From CAHJXF01 sp038254545 (lineage in GTDB: Bacteria; Pseudomonadota; Gammaproteobacteria; Burkholderiales; Burkholderiaceae_D), in contig JBBSGB010000003.1 in the NCBI GenBank assembly GCA_038254545.1, forward strand, positions 1 to 64,000: a stretch of 64,000 bases of DNA. Reading direction: 5' to 3'. The translations under genes and the position numbers were made by a program. Positions 36,722-49,015 of this stretch are shown here, one piece after another. Position 1 is the stretch's first letter, and each line of letters begins with the position of its first letter. Below the pieces are notes generated by a model. It saw only the letters and a program-made list of their open reading frames with translations, made no database searches and had not been told where the DNA came from.

Positions 36722-37912
36722 TTATATCGCCGCCAATCTTTCGAGCGCGCGCGTCAATGTTTCTTGCTTCTTTCCAAAGCAGAATCGAATCAGACGTTCT
36801 TCGTTCGCGCCGCTGTCCGCGCATTTGTCCGATTTGCGTGGTGATTCACGGAATGCCGAAAGCGGTATCGCGGCCACGCCGATATCCGACGTCAGCCAGC
36901 GGCAGAAATCCGATTCGGAAAGCTCGTCGCGGATTGCGCTGAAATCGACCGTCTGGAAATAGCTTCCCTCGGCAGGCAGCAATTTGAAACGCGTGACAGC
37001 CAGGCCATCACGAAAGAAATCGCGCTTGGCTTGATAGAACGTGGGGAGTTCGAGATAAGGGGACGGATCGGCCAGATATTCGGCGATCGCCGCCTGCATC
37101 GGTGTATTGACGGTGAAGACGTTGAATTGGTGCACCTTGCGAAATTCCTCGCTCAATGCGCGAGGCGCCGCCGCGTAACCGACTTTCCAGCCGGTGACGT
37201 GAAAGGTCTTTCCGAAACTCGAAACGACGATGCTTCGTTGTGCGAGAGCGGGATAACGCGACACGCTTTCATGTCGCAGGCCGTCGAACACCATGTGTTC
37301 ATAGACTTCGTCTGAAAGGACATATAGCGGGTGGCGCGTGACGATCTCTTCGAGTGCGCGCAAATCGTCCTCGCGCATCGTCATGCCGGTCGGGTTGTGC
37401 GGCGAATTGACAATGATCAATCGTGTCCGGCTTGTCACCGCGGCGCGAATTTCGCCCCAGGGAATCGAGAATCGCGCATGGGATTCGGTGGGCGCCTGCA
37501 TCTGCACGAATACCGGACGCCCGCCCGCCAGACGTATCGCCGGCACATAGGAGTCGTATGCCGGCTCGATCACGATTACTTCGTCGCCCGGGTGAATCAA
37601 CGCGAGTATGGCCGTCAACAGCGCCTGCGTTGCTCCGGCTGTCACCGTGACTTCGGTTTCCCAATCGTAGCGATGGCCGTAAATCGTGGCGATCTTGTTT
37701 GCAATCGCTTCGCGCAATCGAGGCCATCCGGCCATCGGTGGATATTGATTGTGACCGGCCTTCATCGCGCGCGTGACGGCGTCGATCAACGTCGGATCGC
37801 AATCGAAATCGGGAAATCCCTGGCCGAGATTGACGGCGTGATGGCGGGCCGCCAATGCCGACATGACGGTGAATATCGTGGTGCCGACCTGCGGCAAACG
37901 GCTGGTGATCAT
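36722..37912 (-). CDS. PLP-dependent aminotransferase, probably methionine aminotransferase
   Basis: The 396-residue class I/II aminotransferase begins SRLPQVGTTIFTVMSALA, with NLGQGFPDFDCDP typical of the YbdL/KAT branch. VNSPHNPTGMTM holds the Asn for PLP, and SSFGKTFHVTGWKVGYAAAP holds the Lys that binds PLP (about residue 240). The C-terminal Arg for substrate carboxylate is in ERLIRFCFGKK. YbdL acts on methionine, phenylalanine and similar amino acids, and the exact substrate is uncertain. I chose the ATG at 37912. Confidence 0.88.
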   Translation of the reverse strand: MITSRLPQVGTTIFTVMSALAARHHAVNLGQGFPDFDCDPTLIDAVTRAMKAGHNQYPPMAGWPRLREAIANKIATIYGHRYDWETEVTVTAGATQALLTAILALIHPGDEVIVIEPAYDSYVPAIRLAGGRPVFVQMQAPTESHARFSIPWGEIRAAVTSRTRLIIVNSPHNPTGMTMREDDLRALEEIVTRHPLYVLSDEVYEHMVFDGLRHESVSRYPALAQRSIVVSSFGKTFHVTGWKVGYAAAPRALSEEFRKVHQFNVFTVNTPMQAAIAEYLADPSPYLELPTFYQAKRDFFRDGLAVTRFKLLPAEGSYFQTVDFSAIRDELSESDFCRWLTSDIGVAAIPLSAFRESPRKSDKCADSGANEERLIRFCFGKKQETLTRALERLAAI

Positions 37913-38050
37913 GGATTCGAGTAGGTGTGATGCGAGTCGATTATATCGGCGACGATCGAATGCCTTTCCGTTTGCGCGGCACGGGTTCACTCGTTATCGT
38001 GCCGACATCACGCACTTGTCGATTACTCACGCGGCTACGGCTCAACCAAC

Positions 38051-39229
38051 ATGATTCGCATCAGCAGCAACTTCGATTCGGGCGCGATCGAGATCGCGTC
38101 GCTTGCAAGCGATGGCCAGGACGAGCGCATCGATTTGCGCATCCGGCGCGACAGTCACGAGGACTTCACGCAGTGGTTTCATTTTCGACTGCAAGGTGCG
38201 CGCGGATGCCCCTGCGCGATCCGCTTTCTCAACGCGGGGCAATGCACCTATGCGGCGGGATGGGAAGGCTATCGCGCGGTCGCGTCGTACGACGGCGCGC
38301 AATGGTTTCGCGTTCCGACCTCGTATCGCGACGGCGTGATGACGGTGGCGTTCACGCCGGAGCGCGATAGTGTCTGGCTCGCATATTTCGAACCCTATGG
38401 ATCGGAGCGGCATCTGGCACTGCTGGGCCGCGCACAGGATGCGCCTCACGTGCGCGTGGTCGGTTTGGGATCGACGAGCGAAGGTCGCGACATCGACTGT
38501 CTCGACATCGGTGCTCCATGGAAGATTGACGAACGGGACGCGGGCCAGCGCGCACCAAGACGAAAAGTCTGGGTTATCGCGCGCCAGCACCCCGGCGAGA
38601 CGATGGCTGAATGGTTTGTCGAAGGTCTGGTCGAGCGCCTGATCGACCAGAGCGACCCGGTAGCACGCGCGGCACTCGCGCTCGCCGACTTCCACATCGT
38701 GCCCAACATGAATCCCGACGGCAGCGCGCGCGGCAATCTGCGCACCAGCGCGACCGGGGCGAACCTGAATCGCGAGTGGCTGGCGCCCTCGATGGAACGC
38801 AGCCCCGAAGTCTTCCTCGTGCGCCAGCGCATGGAAGAGACCGGCGTGGATCTCTTCATCGACGCGCACGGCGACGAGGCCTTGCCGTATGTGTTCGTGG
38901 CCGGCAGCGAGATGCTGCCCGACTTCACCGAACGGCAGGCAAGCGAGCAGGCCGCCTTCATCGCGGCGTTCAAGGACGCGAGTCCCGACTTCCAGGACCA
39001 CTTCGGCTATTCCGCCAGCAAGTATTCCAGCGACGCGTTGAAGCTTGCCTCGAAGTGGGTCGGGCATCGCTTCGGCTGCCTGTCGCTCACGCTCGAGATG
39101 CCGTTCAAGGACAACGCCGACGCGCCGGACGAACGCGTCGGATGGAACGGCGCGCGCAGCAAGCGGCTGGGGGAGGCCATCCTGTTGCCGATGCTGGCGA
39201 ATCTGAGGAGCGGCCCGGCGGTCGGTTGA
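38051..39229 (+). CDS. M14 family zinc carboxypeptidase (cytosolic-carboxypeptidase-like)
   Basis: The 392-residue protein has an N-terminal beta domain (1-125), as in the CCP/AGBL group, then the M14 peptidase fold. IARQHPGETMAEWFVEG gives the HxxE zinc pair (about 180-183), VPNMNPDGSARGN and GANLNREW the substrate Arg/Asn sites, FIDAHGDEALPYVF the second zinc His, and SLTLEMPFKDN the catalytic Glu (about 358). No signal peptide is present, so it acts in the cytosol. Bacterial members cleave C-terminal residues from peptides or proteins, with unknown targets. Confidence 0.88.
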   Translation: MIRISSNFDSGAIEIASLASDGQDERIDLRIRRDSHEDFTQWFHFRLQGARGCPCAIRFLNAGQCTYAAGWEGYRAVASYDGAQWFRVPTSYRDGVMTVAFTPERDSVWLAYFEPYGSERHLALLGRAQDAPHVRVVGLGSTSEGRDIDCLDIGAPWKIDERDAGQRAPRRKVWVIARQHPGETMAEWFVEGLVERLIDQSDPVARAALALADFHIVPNMNPDGSARGNLRTSATGANLNREWLAPSMERSPEVFLVRQRMEETGVDLFIDAHGDEALPYVFVAGSEMLPDFTERQASEQAAFIAAFKDASPDFQDHFGYSASKYSSDALKLASKWVGHRFGCLSLTLEMPFKDNADAPDERVGWNGARSKRLGEAILLPMLANLRSGPAVG

Positions 39230-39247
39230 AACCGCCTTCCGCCCGCC

Positions 39248-40834
39248 TCACTGCCTGGTGAACTGGAACGCGAACGTGAACTGATCCACGCGTCCCGGAT
39301 ACGAGAGTCCCTTCTTCATCGCCCAGCTCACGATCTCGTGATGCATGGGAATCACCGGGTGGTCCTTCAACGCGAGCGCCGCGACCGTCTTGGCCGCTTC
39401 CTCGCGCGCCTTGTCGTCGAAGAGCGTGAAGTCGTGCTCGAGCTGCCGGTCGACTTCCAAATTACTGTATCGCCCGAAGTTCCACGCGCCATATCCTGTC
39501 TTCTCATCGGGCGTGCCCAGATGATTCTTGATCGTGTTGTCGCCCAGGCTCGAGCCCCAGCCGACCAGCGCCATCGTGTATTCGCCGGCGCGCGCGTGCG
39601 GCAGATAGCTGGCCCAGGGCTGCGTCTGGACGCGCGTCGTGATGCCAATGCGCGAGAGCAGGGCGGCCACGGTTTCGGCGATGCGCGCGTCGTTGACGTA
39701 GCGATTGTTGGGCGCGTGGATGGTCAGCATGAAGCCGTCGGGATAGCCGGCTTCGGCGAGCAGTTTCTTCGCGCCCGCGGGATCGTAGGCCTCGACTGGA
39801 ATCGCCGGGTTGTGGCCGAAGATGCCGGGCGACACGAGGTTGGACGCGGGTACCGCGAGCCCTTCCATCACGCGCGAGACGATCGCGTCGCGATTGATCG
39901 CCTTCGAGACTGCGAGCCTGACGCGTGCGTCCTTGAACGGATTCTTCGTGAGCGGCTTGCCGGACTTGTCGGTTGCGAACGGCGTCACGTCGCGGTACTG
40001 GTCCATGTGCCAGAAGATGGTGCGCCACGAGGTCTGCTTGTCGATCTTGAAGCGCGCGTCGGCGGCGAGCTTGGCGACATCGGCGGTCGGTACGTTCTCG
40101 ATCGCATCGACATCGCCCGACAGCAACGCCGCGATGCGGGCGGCGTCGTTGGACAGCATGCGGAAGGTGGCCTTGTCCCACGCCGGCTTGCTGCCCCAAT
40201 AAGCGTCGTTGCGCGTGAGTTCGACGCGATCGCCGCGCTTGAACGACACCAGCTTGTAGGGCCCGGTCCCGATCGCGGCGCGGCCGGAATCGAAATCCGC
40301 ATTCGTGCCCGCAGCAGTGGTCGCTTTCTTCGAGACGATGAAGATCGAATTGAGATCGTAGGGCACGAGCACATGCGGGACCGAGGTTTTGACGCGCACG
40401 GTCGCCTTGTCCACCGCAACGACTTCGACGATCGGCCGCACGAAGCTCGCGAACGACGCGGGACTGCCTTGCAGAGTTTTGGGCCGCTCGATCGAGAACA
40501 CCACGTCGTCGGCCGTGAAGTCGCTGCCGTCGTGAAACTTCACTCCCGGCCGCAGCTTGAATTCCCATGTGAGCGGGTCGATCGCGCGCCAGCTCGTCGC
40601 CAGCCCTGGGATCAATCGGCCGTTGCGATCGGTGAGCGTGAGCGGCTCGAAGATGTGCGTAGCCAGCGAGACGTTCGGACCCGAATTGTTCCAGTGCGGA
40701 TCGATGGACGTGACATCCGACGACAGGCCGATCGTCAACATGTCGGCTTGCGCGGAAGCAATGCCTGCGACGAATGACAGCATCGCGGCGCTCGCGATCA
40801 CGAAGCGATGAAGGCGATATGAGAAAGAAGCCAT
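39248..40834 (-). CDS. Family-5 ABC solute-binding protein (peptide type), orphan
   Basis: The 528-residue protein starts with a signal peptide ending SAQAD (about 30). LTIGLSSDVTSIDPHWNNSG, WEFKLRPGVKFHDGSDFTAD and AAIGTGPYKLVSFKRGDRVE are classical SBP_bac_5 segments found in DppA/OppA-like proteins. It binds peptides or other small solutes in the periplasm. The start is supported by CAGGAGAAC. No permease or ATPase gene is near. Instead an MFS gene ends 15 bases upstream, so it must work with a transporter encoded elsewhere or have another role. Confidence 0.9.
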   Translation of the reverse strand: MASFSYRLHRFVIASAAMLSFVAGIASAQADMLTIGLSSDVTSIDPHWNNSGPNVSLATHIFEPLTLTDRNGRLIPGLATSWRAIDPLTWEFKLRPGVKFHDGSDFTADDVVFSIERPKTLQGSPASFASFVRPIVEVVAVDKATVRVKTSVPHVLVPYDLNSIFIVSKKATTAAGTNADFDSGRAAIGTGPYKLVSFKRGDRVELTRNDAYWGSKPAWDKATFRMLSNDAARIAALLSGDVDAIENVPTADVAKLAADARFKIDKQTSWRTIFWHMDQYRDVTPFATDKSGKPLTKNPFKDARVRLAVSKAINRDAIVSRVMEGLAVPASNLVSPGIFGHNPAIPVEAYDPAGAKKLLAEAGYPDGFMLTIHAPNNRYVNDARIAETVAALLSRIGITTRVQTQPWASYLPHARAGEYTMALVGWGSSLGDNTIKNHLGTPDEKTGYGAWNFGRYSNLEVDRQLEHDFTLFDDKAREEAAKTVAALALKDHPVIPMHHEIVSWAMKKGLSYPGRVDQFTFAFQFTRQ

Positions 40835-40849
40835 TGATGTTCTCCTGGG

Positions 40850-42496
40850 TCAGCGCTTCTCGGGTCCGCCGAGATGATTGTCGGGCACACGCAACGCGAA
40901 AACGAAGGCGAGCGACGAGATCGCCGCAGCGATGATGAAGATGCGGCGGAACGCGGCTTCGGCTTCGCTTGCCGTCGCGCTCGTCACCACCGGCGCTTCG
41001 ATGGATGATTGAGTGCCGGCAGCCTCGCCGATCCGCGGAAGAGCCGGACGCGTCGCGCCGTCGTGCATCCCGCCATGCATGGCCGCAAGCAGGATCGCGG
41101 ACAGCACGGCGATGCCGATCGCACCACCCAGCGAACGAAAGAATGCGGTGCCCGCGGTGGCGACACCAAGCTGATGGCGCGGAACCGCGTTCTGCACGGC
41201 GACGAGCGACGATGGCAGCACGACGCCTATCGATACGCCGACCACGGACATCAGCACGCTGGTCAGGGTCGCGTGTATCGGCGACACGAATGCGAGGCCC
41301 ATGAGGCCGATCGGAATGCCCGCTGTGCCGATCAATTGCAGAGGCTTGTGCCGACCGGTCCTGAGCATGATGCGGCCACCGATGAAGGCGCCGAGCGGGA
41401 TCATGAAGGTCAGCGGCAGCAGTCGCCACGCGGCTTCGTCGGCGGTGGCGCCAGCCACCATCTGGAAGCGCAACGGCGACAACGACGCGAGCGCGACGAG
41501 CTGGAAGAAGCAAACGAACACGATGCCGCAGCACGCGGCCACGAGCGGGATGCGAAACAGATTGAGCGGAATGATCGGCTCGGGCGTGCGCGTCTCGTGG
41601 AAGACGCAGATCCCGAGCACGATGAAGGCCGCAGCGAAGAGCTCGAGATTGTGCGCATCGTTCCATGCGATGCCTTGGCCGATGCGCGTGATCGGGAAAA
41701 GCAGCGCGGTCAGCCCGACCACGAGCAAGGCCGCGCCGAGGTAGTCGATGCGTCGCCTCACGCCGGGAATCGGCAGATGCGCGAGCGCGCGACGCGACAC
41801 CAGAAAGGCCGCGGCACCGAGCGGCAGGTTGATCCAGAAGATCCATCGCCACGACAGGTAGTGCGTGAAGAGCCCGCCGACCACTGGCCCCGCCACGCTC
41901 GCGACCGCGAACACGCCGCTGATGTAGCCCTGATAGCGGCCGCGTTCGCGCAGCGGCACCACGTCCGCGATGATGGTCTGTGCGATCGAGATCAGGCCGC
42001 CGCCTCCGATACCCTGCACGACTCTAGCCGCGATCAGTTGCGGCATGGTCTGCGCGAGCGCGCACGCGACCGACGCGATCAGGAACACGACGATCGCGAT
42101 CGACAGCAGCATACGGCGACCGAACAGATCGCCGAGCTTGCCGTAGATCGGCGTGACGACAGTCGATGCCACCAGATAGCCCGACACCACCCACGCGATC
42201 AGCGAGAAGCCGTCGAGTTGTTGCGCCATGCGCGGCAGGGCGACCGCGACGATGGTCTGATCGAGCGCGCCGAGGAAGATCGCGAGCATCAGGCCGATGA
42301 TGATGGCGCGCGTCTCGGCGTGCGAGAGGATAGGACGCGCGTCCCCCGTATTTGCGCCCGGTGTTGTGTCGGATCCAGCGTCTGGTTCTGCTCCCGGCCC
42401 TGCCGCGAACGACGGCGCGTGCGGGAGCCGTGCCGTGGTCGAGGGCGTCGCGCGATCGCGCGATGGCGCGCCTGCCTCGGGCAACCGCGAACTCAA
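40850..42496 (-). CDS. MFS drug-efflux transporter, DHA2 (14-helix) family
   Basis: About 550 residues with fourteen membrane helices. AIFLGALDQTIVAVALPRMA is helix 1 with the family motif, followed by WVVSGYLVASTVVTPIYGKL and GDLFGRRMLLSIAI. Members export drugs or other organic compounds with proton exchange. The start is unclear: no ATG lies at a fitting place. I propose a TTG at 42496 that overlaps the stop of the upstream DUF2863 gene. The first 60 residues would be Pro/Ala-rich and disordered. A frame open to 42721 would overlap that gene by more than 200 bases and is less likely. Confidence 0.82.
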   Translation of the reverse strand: MSSRLPEAGAPSRDRATPSTTARLPHAPSFAAGPGAEPDAGSDTTPGANTGDARPILSHAETRAIIIGLMLAIFLGALDQTIVAVALPRMAQQLDGFSLIAWVVSGYLVASTVVTPIYGKLGDLFGRRMLLSIAIVVFLIASVACALAQTMPQLIAARVVQGIGGGGLISIAQTIIADVVPLRERGRYQGYISGVFAVASVAGPVVGGLFTHYLSWRWIFWINLPLGAAAFLVSRRALAHLPIPGVRRRIDYLGAALLVVGLTALLFPITRIGQGIAWNDAHNLELFAAAFIVLGICVFHETRTPEPIIPLNLFRIPLVAACCGIVFVCFFQLVALASLSPLRFQMVAGATADEAAWRLLPLTFMIPLGAFIGGRIMLRTGRHKPLQLIGTAGIPIGLMGLAFVSPIHATLTSVLMSVVGVSIGVVLPSSLVAVQNAVPRHQLGVATAGTAFFRSLGGAIGIAVLSAILLAAMHGGMHDGATRPALPRIGEAAGTQSSIEAPVVTSATASEAEAAFRRIFIIAAAISSLAFVFALRVPDNHLGGPEKR

Positions 42497-43707
42497 TGCA
42501 GATGCGCCCGCGGCGCTTCGGTTTCCTCGGGCAGTTCCGCATGGACCAGGTCGCCGACCGGATCGGCGAACAGCGGCGCGCCGCAGTCGTCGCAGAACTC
42601 GAGCGGGAAGCCCTGTTCGAGCGTGACGATGTCGGTCACGCCGTTCTCGCGCAGCAGCGCCGCGAGTTGTTCTTCCGGTCCGCCGCTCTCGGGTCCTTCC
42701 TCGCGGCCGAACAGCGGCCACACCACGCCGTGCACGACGTCGGGGTTGTGTGTGAGCGTGAAGCCCACGCGATATTCCTCGGGACGCTCATTGCCGAAGG
42801 CCGCGATCACCGCGCGCAACTGCGAGGACTTCACCTCGAGCGCGCCTTCGAGGAAGGCGAGCGCGGCGCGGATCGCATAGGGCCGGATCGCGCGATCCGA
42901 TTCCCGTGACGCGACGTGATAGCCGTCGGGAATCAACAGATCGAGCACGCAGCCGGGCATCAGGGACGTGATGTTGGGCAAGCCCTGGTCGCGCCAGCGC
43001 TCGAGCGCCTGCTCGCGGCTGAACTCGCGCCGCTCGACGCCGCGCGCTTCGGGATTCTCCTGCCAGCGGAACAACGGCTGGTCGGGTCTGGCGATGAAGG
43101 CCGCCAGCAGATAGCGCGTGTCGGCCAGCAGCGGCGCGGTCTCGGGCATGCGCTTGACCGGGGCCTTCTTCATTTCCTGGCCGCTCGCGCGCAGCGCGAG
43201 CGAGCGGGTGAGCGTGCGGACCTCGGAGAAGCCGCGCGGCAATTGATCGATCGAATAGAGATAGGGCGCGAGCGCAACACGCGTGTCGCTGGCCGCGCAA
43301 TGCGCGCGAAGCTGGGTCTCGAGCACCGTCGCGGCATCGACCTTGATCGGTCCGGACGGCACCGAATAGCGCGACCACGCGAGGATGGGCGCGGCGATCA
43401 ACAGCGCCTGCCACGACGCGCCGTCGATCTCGATGGTCGCGGTTTCGGCCCGTGTCTCGGCAATTTCGATCAGCGCATCGAAGCCGGCGGGCAGCGCCGC
43501 GTCGAGGTGATCGAGGGCCGCGTCGATGGCCGCGTCGGCGCCATGGTCAAGCAGCCGCTCGACGTCGCGCGCGAGGAAATCCTCCCAGTACGCGTCTTCG
43601 ATGCGGCTGCCCGACGTGGACAGGCTGTGCGCGAACGACACCAACCGCTCCGCGTCACGCGACAGGCGGGGGAGGGTGGACTTCGTGCGGGGACGTTTGG
43701 TGGCCAT
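42493..43707 (-). CDS. DUF2863 family protein
   Basis: The 404-residue protein starts with a Lys/Arg/Thr-rich tail, then LSRDAERLVSFAHSLSTSGS. The middle contains SWQALLIAAPILAWSRYSVP, RYLLAAFIARPDQPLFRWQE and PGCVLDLLIPDGYHVASRES, features I associate with DUF2863 of Burkholderiales. Near the end CDDCGAPLFADPVGD looks like half of a zinc knuckle. There is no signal peptide or membrane helix. Function is unknown. It is first in a minus-strand group with the MFS and solute-binding genes. Confidence 0.7.
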   Translation of the reverse strand: MATKRPRTKSTLPRLSRDAERLVSFAHSLSTSGSRIEDAYWEDFLARDVERLLDHGADAAIDAALDHLDAALPAGFDALIEIAETRAETATIEIDGASWQALLIAAPILAWSRYSVPSGPIKVDAATVLETQLRAHCAASDTRVALAPYLYSIDQLPRGFSEVRTLTRSLALRASGQEMKKAPVKRMPETAPLLADTRYLLAAFIARPDQPLFRWQENPEARGVERREFSREQALERWRDQGLPNITSLMPGCVLDLLIPDGYHVASRESDRAIRPYAIRAALAFLEGALEVKSSQLRAVIAAFGNERPEEYRVGFTLTHNPDVVHGVVWPLFGREEGPESGGPEEQLAALLRENGVTDIVTLEQGFPLEFCDDCGAPLFADPVGDLVHAELPEETEAPRAHLH

Positions 43708-43837
43708 GAAGGGGATCGCGCGGGTAGCGATCGGGGGACGCTTGCTGCGGGGGATGTGAAGGATAGCAAATCGAGCCGTCGTCGATCGGTGCGACCCGGC
43801 AGACGACGGCCTGTACGGCCGATGCGGCGGGCGGTGC

Positions 43838-46558
<2,721 letters not shown>

Positions 46559-46583
46559 GGTTGGCCTTTTGTGATGAGGAGCG

Positions 46584-46991
46584 CTATTGCGCTTTGGGGA
46601 CGATGATCTTCAGCCCCTTGAAATAGTCGCGAAAGAAGCCCGCGTCGCGCGTGATCAATCCGTCGCATTGAAGCAAAGCGTGCGCGCCGACCAAAAAATC
46701 GGCCACAACGCGCTGACGTTTTCCGCCTTGGCTGCGAAAGCGGCGATTCATGTGGCCGGCTCTTACCGCTGCTTTTTCGGCGGTCGCGTCGAAGCGGATA
46801 CCCAGCGTCGAGAGGACGTCCATCAGATCGACCGAGGTGTCGAGCATGGCCTGCACTTCGGCGACAACCGCATCGCATACCACCACGTCGTCGACCGCGA
46901 GTGCTCCTCCGATGCAGGCCTCGGAGGCCTGCGCAAAATCCTTGTCGGCGATCATCACGTCGATCAGCACCGAGGAATCCAGAGCGATCAT
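46584..46991 (-). CDS. vapC: PIN-domain toxin, VapC-like
   Basis: The 135-residue protein is one PIN domain, a Mg-dependent ribonuclease fold. MIALDSSVLIDVMIAD holds the first Asp (residue 5). VCDAVVAEVQAML holds the conserved Glu (about 45), VVADFLVGAHALL an Asp (about 98), and DGLITRDAGFFRDYF the last Asp (about 116). VapC toxins cut tRNA or rRNA when freed from VapB. It follows the antitoxin gene by 18 bases and lies directly upstream of acnA. Confidence 0.87.
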   Translation of the reverse strand: MIALDSSVLIDVMIADKDFAQASEACIGGALAVDDVVVCDAVVAEVQAMLDTSVDLMDVLSTLGIRFDATAEKAAVRAGHMNRRFRSQGGKRQRVVADFLVGAHALLQCDGLITRDAGFFRDYFKGLKIIVPKAQ

Positions 46992-47009
46992 CGGCGATCG
47001 TCCGTTCGA

Positions 47010-47258
47010 TCAGCGATCGAGCGGGTCGCCTGGCGCGCGACCGCGAATCGCGCGCATCGCCTCGTCTGTCGAAGTGAATCCTTCGGCAAGCTTGAATTTT
47101 CCGCGCACTCTCTTCAACGCTTCGCTGACATCCTTCTTGAGAATGATGCGGCCACCGTCGAGTTCGACGTTCAGCATCGTTCCTTTGGTCAGGCCGAGCG
47201 CATCACGCACGGCTTTGGGCAACGTGATCTGGCCGCGTTCGGCAACGGTTGCTTCCAT
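47010..47258 (-). CDS. vapB: AbrB/MazE-fold antitoxin, VapB-like
   Basis: The 82-residue protein has an N-terminal SpoVT/AbrB swapped-hairpin DNA-binding domain (TVAERGQITLPKAVRDALGL, about 4-23) and a C-terminal toxin-binding tail ending RAPGDPLDR. Such antitoxins bind and neutralise VapC and autorepress the operon. Upstream, at 47309-47328, an imperfect inverted repeat with TAC and GTA ends covers a possible -10 (TAGAAT on the minus strand), a candidate operator. Confidence 0.87.
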   Translation of the reverse strand: MEATVAERGQITLPKAVRDALGLTKGTMLNVELDGGRIILKKDVSEALKRVRGKFKLAEGFTSTDEAMRAIRGRAPGDPLDR

Positions 47259-47352
47259 GTGGCGCTTCCGGTAAAGGGATTCATGCGGAACAACGCATGT
47301 GAAAAAAATACATACTTATTCTAACGTACTGTTCCGGAGAACGCCAGCGAAA

Positions 47353-48804
47353 TCAAATCACGTAGAGATCCACATAGTCGCTGACCGACATCGCTTCGAG
47401 CTTCTTCTGGTCGAGCGACACGTCGAGGATCGCCTGCTGCTGCTTGACTGGAAAGCGTCGCGCGAGGTTGGTCCTGAACTTGGCTTCGAGCAAGGGAATG
47501 CCGTCCTTGCGGCGACGCTTGTGACCGATCGGGTATTCGACTTCGACCTCGGGCAACTTCTTGCCGCCCTTGAACTCGACCGTCAGCGCATTCGCGATCG
47601 AGCGCTTGTCGGGATCGTGATAGTCCTTCGTGAATTGCGCGTCCTCGACGCACACGATCTTGTCGCGCAGCTTGTCGATGCGCGGGTCCTTTGCCACGGC
47701 ATCCTCGTAGTCCGACGCGGTCAGTCGGCCGTGGATCAGTGGCACCGCGACCATGTACTGGATGCAATGGTCGCGATCGGCCGGGTTCGCCAGCGGGCCC
47801 TTCTTGTCGATGATGCGGATGCAAGCCTCGTGCGTACGGATCGTGATCTTCGCGATCTCGTCCACGCTCTTGCCGGCCTTTGCGAGTTGACCGTGCAGGG
47901 TCATCGCGGCTTCGACCGCGGTCTGCGAATGGAATTCGGCGGGAAAGCTGATCTTGAAGAGCACGTTCTCCATCACGTAGCTGCCGTACTTGCGCTGGAA
48001 CGCGAAGGGCTTGCCCTTGAACAGCACGTCGTAAAAGCCCCAGGTCTTGGCGGAAAGCACCGACGGATATCCCATCTCGCCGGTCTTGGCGATCAGGGCC
48101 AGGCGCACCGCGCGACTGGTCGCATCGCCCGCCGCCCAGCTCTTCCTCGAGCCGGTATTGGGCGAGTGGCGATAGGTGCGCAGCGACTGGCCATCGACCC
48201 ACGCGAGCGACACTGCGTTGACGATCTCGTCGCGCGTGAGCCCGAGCATCTGCGCGACCACCGCAGTCGATGCGACCTTGACCAGCACGACATGATCGAG
48301 CCCGACCTTGTTGAACGAATTCTCGAGCGCGATGCAGCCCTGGATCTCGTGCGCCTTGATCATCGCGGTCAGCACGTCCTTCATCGTCAGAGGCTTCTTG
48401 CCCGTCGCGACGGCATTGCGCGACAGCCAGTCGGCGGTCGCGAGGATGCCGCCCAGGTTGTCCGACGGATGACCCCACTCGGCCGCGAGCCAGGTGTCGT
48501 TGAAGTCCAGCCAGCGAATCATCGCGCCGATGTTGAATGCGGCCTGCACCGGGTCGAGCTGGAATTGCGTACCCGGCACCTTGGCGCCGTTAGGCACGAT
48601 CGTGCCCGGAACGATCGGCCCCATCAGCTTGGTGCACGCCGGATATTCGAGCGCTTCGAGCCCACAGCCGAGCGTGTCGATCAGGCAGTTGCGCGCGGTG
48701 TCGTAGGCGAGGCGGCTGGTGATCTTGTGCTTCGTGACGTAGTCGACGATGTCGACGAGGACGCGATCGGGCTTGGGTCGAACATTGGAGATGTGTGCGG
48801 ACAT
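47353..48804 (-). CDS. prpD: 2-methylcitrate dehydratase
   Basis: PrpD removes water from 2-methylcitrate to give 2-methyl-cis-aconitate in propionate breakdown. The 483-residue protein matches the MmgE/PrpD family. YDTARNCLIDTLGCGLEALE is followed by MIRWLDFNDTWLAAEWGHPS (the active-site helix) and WAAGDATSRAVRLALIAKTG. QRKYGSYVMENVLFKISFPA is near the domain junction. It is cofactor-free. It lies upstream of the VapBC pair and acnA in the same direction. Neither acnD nor prpF is present, which suits a PrpD-type pathway. Confidence 0.94.
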   Translation of the reverse strand: MSAHISNVRPKPDRVLVDIVDYVTKHKITSRLAYDTARNCLIDTLGCGLEALEYPACTKLMGPIVPGTIVPNGAKVPGTQFQLDPVQAAFNIGAMIRWLDFNDTWLAAEWGHPSDNLGGILATADWLSRNAVATGKKPLTMKDVLTAMIKAHEIQGCIALENSFNKVGLDHVVLVKVASTAVVAQMLGLTRDEIVNAVSLAWVDGQSLRTYRHSPNTGSRKSWAAGDATSRAVRLALIAKTGEMGYPSVLSAKTWGFYDVLFKGKPFAFQRKYGSYVMENVLFKISFPAEFHSQTAVEAAMTLHGQLAKAGKSVDEIAKITIRTHEACIRIIDKKGPLANPADRDHCIQYMVAVPLIHGRLTASDYEDAVAKDPRIDKLRDKIVCVEDAQFTKDYHDPDKRSIANALTVEFKGGKKLPEVEVEYPIGHKRRRKDGIPLLEAKFRTNLARRFPVKQQQAILDVSLDQKKLEAMSVSDYVDLYVI

Positions 48805-49015
48805 GGCCGTGGTGCCTACCGTGATGGGAGCCGTTGTGACGAGGGGTCGTTGCGGGAACGCTTACGCTCGAAAGAGCGCGGGCGTGAGGATACGCCGGTC
48901 GCGCGCGACGCGTCCGCGTAACAGCCCGGCTGCTGGACGTACGCGAGTCACCTCATCAATCGAGGCGTCGATGCAGGCGTCGAGGAAAGCGCGTAGCAAT
49001 CCGCTACGCAGAAGC

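Noticed and set aside
48991..49009. Hairpin GCGTAGC/GCTACGC after the proline-rich gene as a terminator
   Set aside because: The stem is perfect but followed by only a weak pyrimidine stretch, so it was not called as a terminator.
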